The position numbers and the translations under genes were made by a program. The notes under the pieces are model-generated. The model was not told the origin of the DNA and searched no databases. It saw only the letters and a program-made list of their open reading frames with translations. Positions 36,914-45,819 of a stretch of DNA of 64,000 bases are shown here, one piece after another (the first letter of the stretch is position 1; every line of letters begins with the position of its first letter). The stretch comes from Prevotella melaninogenica (lineage in GTDB: Bacteria; Bacteroidota; Bacteroidia; Bacteroidales; Bacteroidaceae). The stretch lies in NCBI RefSeq assembly GCF_003609775.1, contig NZ_AP018050.1, positions 1,280,923 through 1,344,922 on the forward strand, read 5' to 3'.

Positions 36914-37226
36914 AACAATTAAGAACAAATAACCTAATTAAGCAGGGATAAAAAAGCGATTAAAAGGCTACATATATCAAGGAAAGAACGTACCTTTGCA
37001 CTATAAATGCAGGTTCTTAATGAAGTCTCTTTAGAATTATTTACGTGTAAATAAGAATTTCTTTTCATGAAAATAAAGATTTCTACTAACGTAAATAAAT
37101 ATTTATTTTCACGTAAATAATTTGCGAAAACAAATCTACATATATTAAAGAAAGAGAATATTAAAACCGTATTTAAGATTGAATTTCAGAGTATTAACAT
37201 CATTCTTATATTATAATAAATAGTAA
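36909..37226. other. Divergent intergenic region with the second CATG/CGTG array
   Basis: The 318 bp between the cyclophilin and EamA genes hold the cyclophilin -7 box at one edge and the family-2 array at 37033-37126. No clear -7 box was found for the EamA gene. Confidence 0.6.
37033..37126. repeat. Family-2 22-nt palindrome array, copy 2
   Basis: Four A+T-rich palindromes have ACGT or CATG cores. Their central C lies at 37044, 37066, 37090 and 37112, so spacings are 22, 24 and 22 nt. TTATTTACGTGTAAATAA and CTTTTCATGAAAATAAAG are the clearest units. Confidence 0.8.
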
Positions 37227-38138
37227 ATGACACAAACAAAAAGTATATTTCAACGCCCATTATGGGTGACTATCTTTGCCCTTACAGCTGCCATTGCATG
37301 GGGCTGGGCTTATCCCTTGATTAAATTAGGCTTCTCTGAGTTTGCCATCACAGCAGATATGACTGGCTCTAAAATGCTTTTTGCAGGTATTCGCTTCTGT
37401 CTTTCTGGACTGATTATATTGGCAATTGCAGGTGCTAAGAAGCGTGATTTCAAAGTAAGAAAACCTGTCGATTGGTGGTATATCCTTCTGTTCTGTATGA
37501 TGAACACCACCTTACATTATGCCTTCTTCTACTTTGGTCTTTCTCATAGTGAGGGTTCACGAGCAGCCATTCTCAACTCACTAAGCGTTTTCTCTGTCGT
37601 TATCTTTGCTTGTATCTTCTTTAAAAGCGATCGTATGACAGTAAAGAAGATTGTTGGTTGTATTGTTGGTTTTGCAGGTATATTATCGCTGAATTTAGGC
37701 GGAGCAGAGAGTGGACAGTTCACTTGGTTAGGTGATGGAATGATTATCCTCAATGCCCTTTGTGGTGCCTCAGCATCACTGCTTACTCGTGGATTGGGCA
37801 AACGTGTAGATGTATTTGTCGGTACTGGCTATAGCTTAGCGATAGGTGGTGCATTGTTGATTATCCCTGGATTACTGATGGGAGGTGAACTTCCTCAAAT
37901 TACTCCTTTGGGTATTACTTACCTACTTTTGCTTATCGCTATCAGTACATTATGTTTTACGCTCTACAACAAACTACTCACCTGTAATCCTGTTGGTAAG
38001 GTAGCTATCTATAATTCACTAATTCCTATTGTTGGAGCAGTTACCTCTTGCCTATGCCTTGACGAAACATTCTATATCAAATACATGATAGCAGGTGCCT
38101 TGGCTGCAGGCGGTATATACATTATTAATAAGAGTTAA
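37227..38138 (+). CDS. EamA (drug/metabolite) family transporter
   Basis: The 303-aa inner membrane protein has ten predicted helices in two EamA repeats. The first repeat shows AAIAWGWAYPLIKLG near the N terminus and ends around LSVFSVVIFACIFF. The second shows CGASASLLTRGLGKRV and ends LCLDETFYIKYMIAGALAAGGIYII. The family exports metabolites, amino acids or nucleotide sugars; the substrate is unknown. It is a single gene with a family-1 array downstream. Confidence 0.9.
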   Translation: MTQTKSIFQRPLWVTIFALTAAIAWGWAYPLIKLGFSEFAITADMTGSKMLFAGIRFCLSGLIILAIAGAKKRDFKVRKPVDWWYILLFCMMNTTLHYAFFYFGLSHSEGSRAAILNSLSVFSVVIFACIFFKSDRMTVKKIVGCIVGFAGILSLNLGGAESGQFTWLGDGMIILNALCGASASLLTRGLGKRVDVFVGTGYSLAIGGALLIIPGLLMGGELPQITPLGITYLLLLIAISTLCFTLYNKLLTCNPVGKVAIYNSLIPIVGAVTSCLCLDETFYIKYMIAGALAAGGIYIINKS

Positions 38139-38451
38139 CCATCTAAGCAGGTACTCAGGATGAAGTAGTAGCAGGCATAAAAGAGTACTCAAACCCATTA
38201 GAATGTAAAATAAAATCACATCACTGGAAACATACTAAGGCTTAATTGCATCTGAATTAAGGCTTAATTGACGTGCAAAAGGGCGTTAGTTCGAATGTAA
38301 CTAACGCCCTTTTGCAATGCAATTAAGCACCTCTTGCTTTACTATTTTATAACTACTTGTTTATCTGAAGGTTACAAACGCAATCAAAATAGCAGTTTTT
38401 TGAAGGAAAACGTGGTATAAAAGCCATTGAGATTGTAATAATATTTCAAAT
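38139..38451. other. Convergent intergenic region after the EamA gene
   Basis: No gene was seen. The main content is family-1 array copy D (38226-38335), which includes an 18-bp perfect hairpin that may serve as the terminator here. Confidence 0.7.
38226..38335 (-). repeat. Family-1 22-nt modular palindrome array, copy D
   Basis: Read on the minus strand, five units start at 38335, 38313, 38291, 38269 and 38247, with GTTATAAAA 18 nt before unit 1. Units 2 and 3 are exact inverted copies that, with flanking bases, give an 18-bp stem (38274-38291 with 38299-38316) and a 7-nt loop. Confidence 0.92.
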
Positions 38452-39261
38452 CTATCGACGACCATGATACCCCATTCCGTGCTTCTCATCATGCTTAAAA
38501 TGAGTAGTAAAATCAGGTTTATCCATACCAATAGGATTTGCATTCTGTTCTGGTTCGCCCATCCATTCTACAATCTTATCAACCCATAGAGCAGCACCCT
38601 GACGCGTTGGATGAATACCATCTGCACGAGAAGCTACGACAGAACTACTGTCAAAGAACCGACCTTCACCTGTACAATCACGGATTACATCAACGATTGT
38701 TCTATCTTTAATCTTCTTCCAAGGGAGAGGACCAACCCATACGTATGGGATATCCCCCACACGACTCAGAATCGTTTGGATTGCAGTTTCACGTCTACTA
38801 TAATCTTTATAACCTAAATCATTGGTACCTAAGCTAATAATTATATATGTAGGACGTACTCTTTCAATCTGATATTGAAGGTCTGAAGCTATCGCCCAGT
38901 CGCGTGTTGTACTACCATACCATACGATAGAATGAAACTTAAAACCATTTTTTACAGCATAATCATTGAATCGAGAGCCAAGACCATCAGCCATAGAATC
39001 ACCAATAAGTAATACTACTTGATCACGACTTTCTGCTACTTGTGACACTTGAGTTGTCGACGTTGGCAGTGGTTCCATAGACATTTCTTCTACTGAAGCA
39101 GAAGTTGTATGAGGAGTAGCAGCTACTGGCATTGCATCTGGCTCTACTGATTTAGCTGGCTTATCCTTTTGTTCACTTATTCCGTTAGCATCCTGCGCAG
39201 AAACAGCAGGTGATAACAGGAAAAGAAAGAGTAATACTATAAAATACTTTATTGTTCTCAC
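38452..39261 (-). CDS. Secreted SGNH/GDSL hydrolase
   Basis: The 269-aa protein has a signal peptide (MRTIKYFIVLLFLFLLSPAVSA-QD), a Ser/Thr/Pro-rich linker (about 25-75) and an SGNH domain. Block I is VLLIGDSMADGLG (nucleophile Ser about 88). Block III is ISLGTNDLGY (the oxyanion Asn), and block V is RADGIHPTRQGAALW (catalytic Asp and His). It resembles DUF459-like or peptidoglycan O-acetylation-related esterases; acyl-ester hydrolysis in the periplasm is inferred. It follows the SBF transporter gene by only 2 bp, so the pair is cotranscribed. Confidence 0.88.
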   Translation of the reverse strand: MRTIKYFIVLLFLFLLSPAVSAQDANGISEQKDKPAKSVEPDAMPVAATPHTTSASVEEMSMEPLPTSTTQVSQVAESRDQVVLLIGDSMADGLGSRFNDYAVKNGFKFHSIVWYGSTTRDWAIASDLQYQIERVRPTYIIISLGTNDLGYKDYSRRETAIQTILSRVGDIPYVWVGPLPWKKIKDRTIVDVIRDCTGEGRFFDSSSVVASRADGIHPTRQGAALWVDKIVEWMGEPEQNANPIGMDKPDFTTHFKHDEKHGMGYHGRR

Positions 39262-39263
39262 AA

Positions 39264-40238
39264 CTATTTATTTTTGCGTTTAATGGCGTGGTCATGCCAC
39301 CATATCTCTACGCTGTTAATAATATTCTGCCACAAGATGTAGCAGCCTGGCCCCACTGTCGACAGTGGATTCAGATAAGTATGGGCTATCCAAATAGCAA
39401 ATGCAGTATTCTTCTGCCCTAAAGCTTGTCCCGCATTAATCGTACTGCGGAAGAAATGACCAATATATCTACCAATAGCAAATTGTATCAAGCAAAGCAC
39501 TAAGGCCAAAATTGCTATCAACAAGAGGAAGCTTACAGCTACCTCTGCATGCACGATATTCTTTACTGTTGTACCTGAAACGATGAGTAATGAACATCCC
39601 CAAAGATAAAAACTGAGGTTATTCACACTGATTACCCACTGATAGAACCTACATAAAGCGTGCCAATGTTTTGTTATATATGCCAAAAGCATTGGAACTA
39701 CCAGTACCAGACACACCTTATAAAGAATCGCAATGAAAGCATCCCAGAAGGTTATACCTGCTCCAGACTCTATTAAAGGGAAGCAGACTGGTATCAACAA
39801 TGCACAGAGAAAGTTGGAGAGAAACGTGTAAGTTGTCATTTCTTCAAGGTTTCCACCTAACTTCTGTGTAACTACTGCTGCTGCAGAGGCACAAGGACAA
39901 ATAATACTGACAAGGAGTGCTTCAAGTAGTATAAGCGACTCACCCGTGATATGAAAAGTCAGAATTGCCCCAATAACAACCGCAACCATCAACACTTGAG
40001 AGAAAGCAATCCAAAGATGCCAACCAACAGGAATAAGCTTACGGAAGTCTACCTTACAGAAGGTAACATATAAGACGAGGAACATAAACAATGGAAGAGC
40101 TGCGTCAAGGATAGGAGCAAAAAAGTTTGCTGCGCCATCCAAGGCTGGAATAAAGGCAAAAACAAGGTATAAAAGGCTACCTGTGCCTATTGACACTGGC
40201 AGTGTCCACTCTCTTATAAATTGAATGATTCTCCTCAT
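39264..40238 (-). CDS. Bile acid:sodium symporter-like (SBF/BASS) transporter
   Basis: The 324-aa inner membrane protein has nine to ten hydrophobic helices. The segment ALLVSIICPCASAAAVVTQKLGG resembles the crossover region of the BASS superfamily, and INAGQALGQKNTAFAIWIA matches the second one. The substrate is unknown; family members carry organic acids, bile acids or arsenite. It is cotranscribed with the SGNH esterase, suggesting a shared small-molecule or acyl-group job, but this is inference only. The -7 box is at 40293-40300. Confidence 0.8.
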   Translation of the reverse strand: MRRIIQFIREWTLPVSIGTGSLLYLVFAFIPALDGAANFFAPILDAALPLFMFLVLYVTFCKVDFRKLIPVGWHLWIAFSQVLMVAVVIGAILTFHITGESLILLEALLVSIICPCASAAAVVTQKLGGNLEEMTTYTFLSNFLCALLIPVCFPLIESGAGITFWDAFIAILYKVCLVLVVPMLLAYITKHWHALCRFYQWVISVNNLSFYLWGCSLLIVSGTTVKNIVHAEVAVSFLLLIAILALVLCLIQFAIGRYIGHFFRSTINAGQALGQKNTAFAIWIAHTYLNPLSTVGPGCYILWQNIINSVEIWWHDHAIKRKNK

Positions 40239-40292
40239 CTTTTATCATCAAATCAATCTAATTCTCTCCCCTCTCAGAGAGAAAAGAGGTTG

Positions 40293-40300
40293 CAAAGTTA
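40293..40300 (-). promoter_or_regulatory. Bacteroidota -7 box for the SBF transporter-SGNH unit
   Basis: The minus strand reads TAACTTTG followed by CA, about 55 nt before the start. Confidence 0.6.
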
Positions 40301-40417
40301 CGAAAAAAAGACTGAAAATCAACAATATAATTCAAAAAACGTAAAAATGATTAAGACAAATTCAGTGTTTACAATAATAAAATAAAGCCATTAAACGACA
40401 AAAGATAAAGACAAAAA

Positions 40418-40443
40418 TCCCACCAACTTCTCAGTTGGTGGGA
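40418..40443 (-). terminator. Terminator of the 284-aa lipoprotein gene
   Basis: A 10-bp perfect stem (TCCCACCAAC) with a 6-nt loop is followed by TTTTTG on the minus strand. Confidence 0.85.
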
Positions 40444-40488
40444 CCCATTCAAGTATATATGAAGCTATAGAAAAGCGATTAGCTTTTA

Positions 40489-41343
40489 TTATCTCTTGCG
40501 TAGACCATTTACTGCTCCAACGCTATTCTTAGCATAGTCATTCTCCTTAGCTGAACCGAAAGAAGCCTTGCTTGAAGCTCTTGTCAACGCATTTTGAGCC
40601 TTTGCATTTGCTGGTCTCTGACGAGCAAGATTGAAACTCATAACATCTGTTGTGTTTGTACTACGTGCCGTACCAAAGAATGTATCATAACCCTTTGCCT
40701 GCTCATACCCTAAGTGGAAACCTTCATTAGTAGATTTCATATCAAGACGGAAGATTGTTCCACTATTAGTGTACTTGATGTAGATGTCTCCATTATTATC
40801 GATATTCCAAGAGAATGCAAGTGTTTGTGTGTTACCTTGTGCATCAGTATCTACCTCAACACCATTTCCCTGAAGAGAATTAGCAGACGAATTGTACTGG
40901 AAGAACTTCATATTAGCGTGGAAAGAATTACGCATACGCTGTTTCGTATTATCATCCGTATACTCAATAGTCATACTTCCAGCCCACTCACCAGTCAATG
41001 TCTGTGCCTCCTCAACAAGGCGGCTAACCTGTGTATTCTGCTCCTGACGATAGTTATTATCCCAGTTATAATATCTATTACTTCCAACAGCATCCATAAA
41101 AGCATAGAACTCAGAGGTTGTTGCTTCTGGATAATTATAATAGAGCCAGTTATAAGCTGTATAATAACTTGATCCATCTGGATACTGATATAGATAATTA
41201 CGTACGGCAGATGTTACCAAATTATTATAGTAATAATCATCTCCATCATAAAAATCATTATCACAGCTTGTCAATGCCAATGGACTCGCAACTATTGCAA
41301 GTGCCAAAAATAATTTAGTGATTCGTTTCATATTCATATCCAA
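40489..41343 (-). CDS. Hypothetical lipoprotein with Tyr/Asn-rich region
   Basis: The lipoprotein signal, best started at MKRITKLFLA (41331), ends LALTSC with the lipid-modified Cys near residue 22 of that form. The next ~80 residues are Tyr/Asp/Asn-rich (DGDDYYYNN, YNWLYYNYPEA). A compact beta-rich domain of about 120 residues follows (GEWAGSMTIEYTDD to FFGTARS), resembling a lipocalin-like or META-like barrel. The tail is basic. No family was recognised. It is probably an outer-membrane lipoprotein, in a single-gene unit with its own promoter and terminator. Confidence 0.75.
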   Translation of the reverse strand: MDMNMKRITKLFLALAIVASPLALTSCDNDFYDGDDYYYNNLVTSAVRNYLYQYPDGSSYYTAYNWLYYNYPEATTSEFYAFMDAVGSNRYYNWDNNYRQEQNTQVSRLVEEAQTLTGEWAGSMTIEYTDDNTKQRMRNSFHANMKFFQYNSSANSLQGNGVEVDTDAQGNTQTLAFSWNIDNNGDIYIKYTNSGTIFRLDMKSTNEGFHLGYEQAKGYDTFFGTARSTNTTDVMSFNLARQRPANAKAQNALTRASSKASFGSAKENDYAKNSVGAVNGLRKR

Positions 41344-41375
41344 TTAAATTCTTATTCTTTCTTTGTTTACTGATG

Positions 41376-41383
41376 CAAAAATA
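41376..41383 (-). promoter_or_regulatory. Bacteroidota -7 box for the lipoprotein gene
   Basis: The minus strand reads TATTTTTG followed by CATC, about 33 nt before the first possible ATG. Confidence 0.6.
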
Positions 41384-41560
41384 GTGAAATTATAAGATGA
41401 TAATCGAGTAAATACACTATTTGAAGGTAGGGAAATCCCTATTAAAGAAAAAACACCCACAAATAATCAACCCAACAGAAAGAATTCCAATAATCTATTA
41501 CGAATTAAAGCGAATCCTAAAAAACTACTAAACAATGAAGGCATTAACAAATAAAATTCG

Positions 41561-41568
41561 TACATTTG
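41561..41568 (+). promoter_or_regulatory. Bacteroidota -7 box for the glutathione peroxidase gene
   Basis: TACATTTG followed by CA matches TAnnTTTG, with a leader of about 41 nt. Confidence 0.65.
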
Positions 41569-41615
41569 CAACACACAAATAAGTAAACTATATAAAGAGA
41601 AGATAAGAAACAGAA

Positions 41616-42164
41616 ATGAGAACAGTTTATGAATTCTCTGTCAAAGACAGAAAAGGTAAGGCATTTTCACTGAAAGAGTTTTCTAATGAGGTGCTGCTGA
41701 TTGTAAACACAGCTACTAAATGTGGCTTCACACCAACTTATGAGGAGTTGGAGGCACTCTATGAGAAGTACCATGCACAAGGATTTGAAGTACTTGACTT
41801 CCCTTGCAACCAGTTTGGACAGCAGGCACCAGGTACAGACGAAAGTATCCATGAGTTCTGCAAACTTACATACGGCACAAAATTCCCACGCTTTAAGAAG
41901 GTAAAGGTTAACGGCGAAGACGCTGATCCTCTCTTCAAGTTCCTCAAGGAGCAGAAGGGCTTTGCTGGTTGGGACGAGTCACACGAGCTCTATCCTATCC
42001 TCGATAAGATGCTTTCTGAGGCTGATCCTAACTATAAGGAGAGTGCGGAGATTAAGTGGAACTTCACCAAATTCCTTATTAATAAGAAGGGACAGGTTGT
42101 TGCTCGCTTTGAGCCAACAGAGAAGATTGAGAATATCGCAAAGCAGATTGAGGAGTTATTGTAG
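41616..42164 (+). CDS. Glutathione peroxidase family thiol peroxidase
   Basis: The 182-aa protein carries the peroxidatic Cys36 in NTATKCGFTP, the LDFPCNQFGQQ motif (residues 59-69) and the WNFTKFLI tryptophan/asparagine motif near residue 150. Together these make the Cys/Gln/Trp/Asn catalytic set. It uses Cys, not selenocysteine. It reduces hydrogen peroxide and lipid peroxides; bacterial Cys-type members generally use thioredoxin. There is no signal peptide, so it is cytoplasmic. It has its own promoter and a strong terminator. Confidence 0.95.
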   Translation: MRTVYEFSVKDRKGKAFSLKEFSNEVLLIVNTATKCGFTPTYEELEALYEKYHAQGFEVLDFPCNQFGQQAPGTDESIHEFCKLTYGTKFPRFKKVKVNGEDADPLFKFLKEQKGFAGWDESHELYPILDKMLSEADPNYKESAEIKWNFTKFLINKKGQVVARFEPTEKIENIAKQIEELL

Positions 42165-42230
42165 GATAAAGACTTACAATTAGTTCATTCCTAATAAGGA
42201 TAAAAGCTATTTGTAAGATTACATATAACA

Positions 42231-42277
42231 AAACGATAAAAGGCAAAGAGCTTAGTACTCTCTGCCTTTTATCGTTT
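42231..42277. terminator. Terminator of the glutathione peroxidase gene
   Basis: A 20-bp stem with one mismatch (AAACGATAAAAGGCAAAGAG with its partner) and a 7-nt loop ends in TTT. Confidence 0.8.
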
Positions 42278-42399
42278 ATCGTACTCATTGCTGTCCACTA
42301 AACAAGAAACAACTAACGTCGTATTTTGGAATTACTTGTAGTAGATATGTTATTTCCTAATGTCTGTTTGCCTTTCCTATCGTAAGATTTTGCAAGGTA

Positions 42400-42487
42400 A
42401 TTAGTACTCCGCACCAATGGTGCTTACCAACAACACAATGCGTGCTGGGCAACAACACATAAGTTAAACACGCAAAGTAAGTGTTAA
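42400..42487. repeat. Family-3 22-nt palindrome array, copy 3
   Basis: Units start at 42400, 42422, 42444 and 42466. CTCCGCACCAATGGTGC is shared with copies 1 and 2; later units are degenerate (GCTTACCAACAACACAATG, GCTGGGCAACAACACA) but keep the 22-nt register. Confidence 0.7.
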
Positions 42488-42489
42488 GC

Positions 42490-43974
42490 TTACTTCATTT
42501 CGGAATCCAAGCCCTGCTTTCTTGCAGGAAGAAAGAAGCATGCTGCGAACGTTATTAGTCCGTTCAACATCAACAACTCATAGCCGAACTTATAACCAGT
42601 AGTCTTCGAAACGATTGTATCTAAAGCAAAACAAAGAAGTGGACTGGCTACTGCTATATATGGAGTTAACCTATCATTTACTGCTCGCTTGGTACATAAG
42701 CCAAAAGCAAAGAGTCCTAAAAGTGGTCCGTATGTATAAGAAGCTATTGTGTAAATGGCGTCTATCAGACTTGTAGAATTGACATAACGGAAGATAAGAA
42801 TAAACAGAATAAACACTACCGACATACCAACGTGTGCCTGCTTACGCAACTTTTCATCTTTTGGACGATTACAAATGTCCACACAATAAGTTGTTGTTAA
42901 GGCTGTTAAGGCAGAGTCTGCACTGGAGAAACACGCCGCAACAATTCCAATCGTAAAGAGAATAACAACCAATGTTCCTAATTGTCCACCTGCAACAGCC
43001 TGTAACATAAGATTATCTGGCACATCAGGTAAAGCTTGCCCTATACTATTAAAGTACATCATCAACAACACCCCAAGAGAGAGAAAGAGTAAGTTAGCTG
43101 GTACAAAGGCAAAACCATAGGTACACATATCCTTCTGTGCCTCTCGCAAAGTCTTACAAGTAAGATTCTTTTGCATCATATCTTGGTCCAGTCCTGTCAT
43201 AACAATAACAATAAAAATACCGCTAAGGAACTGTTTCCAAAAGTTCTGTTTTGATACCCAATCATCAAATACAAAAATACGAGAATGACTGTCATTGGCT
43301 ATCGCATGCGCTGCTTCAGGAAGCGACATTCCCAATGCCTCGACAACCTTATATATAATCAGAATAAGCGCAAGAAGCATACAAAGGGTCTGAAAAGTGT
43401 CTGTCAACACCAGTGTACGAATTCCTCCCCGACGCGTATAAAGCCAAATGAGTGCCACAAGAGCCACAACAGTAATAGGAAAAGGTATGCCGTATGCATC
43501 TAAAACAAACCGTTGAAGTATCATACAAACAACATAGAAGCGCACTGCAGCACCTGTCATCTTAGACAATAGGAAGAAAGAAGCACCCGTCTTATAGCTA
43601 TGATTGCCTAAACGTGTTTGTAGATAAGAGTAGATAGTCGTCAACTTAAGACGATAATAAACAGGAAGTAGCAGAAACGCCACTGCAAAATAACCAAGGA
43701 TAAAACCTAAACAAGTCTGCATATAGGTCATATCGCTCAACATTACCATACCCGGAACGCTGACGAAGGTGACACCAGAAATACTGGCACCAATCATTCC
43801 AAAGGCAACAAGATACCAAGGCGACTGTCCGTTTGCACGGAAAAAAGCTTCGTTATCTGCTTTATGTCCTGTTATTCTACTTATCAACAATAAGACGCAA
43901 AAATATGTAAGAATAGTAGCGATTATTATCATAATGGCAGCAAAATTACTAAAAAATATAATCATTCCATGCAT
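42490..43974 (-). CDS. Sodium:solute symporter (SSS family)
   Basis: The 494-aa inner membrane protein has about 13 hydrophobic helices. The conserved SSS segments are seen: GMIGASISGVTFVSVPGM in TM2 (sodium site), the YTRRGGIRTLVLTDTFQ loop (matching the family TGGLxAVxxTDxxQ), and AACFSSADSALTALTTTYCVDI in TM9 with the sodium-coordinating Ser/Ala residues. The substrate cannot be inferred. The start could be the fourth codon (MIIFFSN). It lies tail to tail with the glutathione peroxidase and diverges from the trpB-like pseudogene. Confidence 0.9.
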   Translation of the reverse strand: MHGMIIFFSNFAAIMIIIATILTYFCVLLLISRITGHKADNEAFFRANGQSPWYLVAFGMIGASISGVTFVSVPGMVMLSDMTYMQTCLGFILGYFAVAFLLLPVYYRLKLTTIYSYLQTRLGNHSYKTGASFFLLSKMTGAAVRFYVVCMILQRFVLDAYGIPFPITVVALVALIWLYTRRGGIRTLVLTDTFQTLCMLLALILIIYKVVEALGMSLPEAAHAIANDSHSRIFVFDDWVSKQNFWKQFLSGIFIVIVMTGLDQDMMQKNLTCKTLREAQKDMCTYGFAFVPANLLFLSLGVLLMMYFNSIGQALPDVPDNLMLQAVAGGQLGTLVVILFTIGIVAACFSSADSALTALTTTYCVDICNRPKDEKLRKQAHVGMSVVFILFILIFRYVNSTSLIDAIYTIASYTYGPLLGLFAFGLCTKRAVNDRLTPYIAVASPLLCFALDTIVSKTTGYKFGYELLMLNGLITFAACFFLPARKQGLDSEMK

Positions 43975-43992
43975 TTAGAAAATCTTATTTTG

Positions 43993-44000
43993 TAACTTTG
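43993..44000 (+). promoter_or_regulatory. Bacteroidota -7 box upstream of the trpB-like pseudogene
   Basis: TAACTTTG matches TAnnTTTG, 53 nt before the remnant ATG. The promoter seems to have outlived the gene. Confidence 0.55.
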
Positions 44001-44052
44001 TGAAACATCATCTTTCAAATAACAGTTATCCATTGTATAATTAAGTAATAGT

Positions 44053-44594
44053 ATGGCACAACAGAAAAGATTTATACTTGACGAGAAAGATAGAAGACAG
44101 AGTTCATTGCAGCAGAGCCAAACAGCTGTCCAAAGCTGACACATGGTAAGTTTGAATATGCTTTCGGTGATGAGGCTGGATATACTCCATTGTTGCCAAT
44201 GTACACACTTGGACATGATTTCAATCCAGCAAACATCCATGCAGGTGGTCTGCGCCACCATGGTGCAGGTGTTATCGTAAGCCAATTGCTCAAAGACGGC
44301 TATATGTACGGAATGGATATACCACAGTTAGAAAGCTTCGAGGTAGGTATCCTCTTCTCTCATACAGAAGGAATTATCCCTGCACCAAAGAGCTGTCATG
44401 CCATAGCAGCTGCCATTCGAGAAGCAAAGAAGGAAAAGGAAACTGGAAAAGAAGATGTTATCCTATTCTGTCTCTCAGGATATGGGCTCATTGATATGAC
44501 GGCATACGACACTTATATCAATGGTGATTTGAGGAACTATACGCTCACTGACGAAGACATAGAAAAGAACCTTGGCACTGTTCCAAAAATATAA
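44053..44594 (+). pseudogene. TrpB-like (TrpB2) tryptophan synthase beta chain, internally deleted
   Basis: The remnant starts MAQQKRFILDEKD, the usual TrpB2 N terminus, then at about 44092 shifts frame and runs into a TGA at 44137. The last part of the family appears in another frame from about 44094: KTEFIAAEPNSCPKLTHGK, then GDEAGYTPLLPMYTLGH and NIHAGGLRHHGAGVIVSQL, ending normally at 44594. TrpB2 proteins have about 450 residues; about 13 plus 167 remain, so some 270 codons, including the PLP lysine region, are gone. It is a non-functional remnant. The ATG-less C-terminal frame should not be annotated as an intact gene. Confidence 0.88.
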
Positions 44595-44636
44595 GAACAA
44601 GAGGTAACACGCTATTATAAAGTACAATAAAGTAAC

Positions 44637-44668
44637 AGGCACTTTGTAGACAATGCTACAAAGTGCCT
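44637..44668. terminator. Bidirectional terminator between the trpB remnant and coaW
   Basis: A 13-bp perfect stem (AGGCACTTTGTAG) with a 6-nt loop lies between the two convergent ends. Confidence 0.8.
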
Positions 44669-44689
44669 ATATTCATTTATAGATAGAGA

Positions 44690-45520
44690 TTATATATTCT
44701 CGATGTTATCTGCTTGTAATGCAGCACCTATGGCTGTACAATACTCTGAATTCTTCGGAATAATAAAGCGAACGTCATAAATCTTCTCCATTACAGGGAA
44801 GAGAAGTTCGCATTGTGGCAATAAACTAAGGTTTCCAATGAGTACAAAGTCACGAATATCGCTATTCAAAGAGCTCAAGATAGTTGCCGAACCAATCGAC
44901 TGTAACACCAGACCTATCAAGCCTAAGGCAATATCCTCACGGCTTGCATTAGCCTGTGCATTGGCAAAGAGAGATGCTGTTGCATCCATTGGTAAGCCTG
45001 GGAGTGGACTAGTTGAAATATCCTTAATCTGCAGGTTGATACGAGAAATATCCCCCTTATTGGCTAAAGCAATAATCTCATTGATATTATCCGTCTGCAA
45101 AAGCAAACGAGAAAGACCACTCAACGTACCGCCACCAATACCAATACCGCCGATATGACGAACCTCATTGCCATTGCAAAGAACAAGTGATGTACCCGTA
45201 CCCATCGAAACAACGATCATACGTTGCAACTTCGACTCAAACTGAGCACCTAAGCCATCAGCCAAAAACTCATCTGCCTTAGCTGTTGGAAGCCCATAAA
45301 CAGGCTTGTCAATATAGTGAGCACCTACGCCCGTAAGCATAACACGCTCAACCTCAGACAGATCTATTCTATTGTCATATAGATATTTTCCAAAAGCGCC
45401 ATACAAGGATGTTACTGGATCAGTAGCCTTGATACGCAAAGGTTTAATAACCTTTCCCTCTCTGATTCCAACAATCTTAGTTGTTGAAATACCCACATCT
45501 ATACCGATGGAAATCTTCAT
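44690..45520 (-). CDS. coaW: Type II pantothenate kinase
   Basis: The 276-aa ASKHA-fold kinase phosphorylates pantothenate, the first committed step to coenzyme A. Motifs are IGIDVGISTTKIVGI (phosphate 1, residues 4-18), TGVGAHYID, the catalytic-Glu-containing ADEFLADG region (about 81-88), VVSMGTGTSLV (phosphate 2) and HIGGIGIGGGTLSGL. The length fits type II bacterial enzymes (about 265-280 aa). Type II enzymes such as the staphylococcal one are not feedback-inhibited by CoA. The panC and panD genes for the two preceding steps lie 26 kb away in the same window. Confidence 0.93.
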   Translation of the reverse strand: MKISIGIDVGISTTKIVGIREGKVIKPLRIKATDPVTSLYGAFGKYLYDNRIDLSEVERVMLTGVGAHYIDKPVYGLPTAKADEFLADGLGAQFESKLQRMIVVSMGTGTSLVLCNGNEVRHIGGIGIGGGTLSGLSRLLLQTDNINEIIALANKGDISRINLQIKDISTSPLPGLPMDATASLFANAQANASREDIALGLIGLVLQSIGSATILSSLNSDIRDFVLIGNLSLLPQCELLFPVMEKIYDVRFIIPKNSEYCTAIGAALQADNIENI

Positions 45521-45719
45521 ACACCTTATATAATTATACAGAAGTCTTGCAAAATCTACTTTCTAAGAGCTAATGAATTAACCAAGATTTACCAGAGTTT
45601 ACGCTAATCAACCACGCATAAAGATTCGTCTCTACACAAGTATTAATAACAGTTCAACCCCTAATAATATCGTCTAATCCAACACTCCAGATAAGCATGA
45701 AATACAACTTATAATGTCG

Positions 45720-45727
45720 CAAAGGTA
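45720..45727 (-). promoter_or_regulatory. Bacteroidota -7 box for coaW
   Basis: The minus strand reads TACCTTTG followed by CG, implying a leader of about 190 nt. Confidence 0.55.
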
Positions 45728-45811
45728 CGAAAAACCTTAAAGTTTAGAGCATATACTGAGATATTTTACAAAAAAGACACAAAATTATTTCTCTATTAAG
45801 CTGAAAATGAG

Positions 45812-45819
45812 TATCTTTG
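45812..45819 (+). promoter_or_regulatory. Bacteroidota -7 box for the HU gene
   Basis: TATCTTTG followed by CA matches TAnnTTTG, about 54 nt before the ATG. Confidence 0.7.

Larger units (their letters stand above)
42165..42489. other. Convergent intergenic region after the glutathione peroxidase gene
   Basis: No gene was seen. It contains a strong terminator (42231-42277) and a family-3 array (42400-42487). Confidence 0.7.

Noticed and set aside
38285..38313. tRNA-like GTTCGAAT loop inside a hairpin
   Set aside because: The sequence belongs to the family-1 array; no acceptor stem, D-arm or anticodon arm surrounds it.
44190..44594. Intact 134-aa tryptophan synthase-like gene
   Set aside because: The family match continues upstream of the apparent start in the same frame and the N terminus lies in another frame; it is part of a pseudogene.
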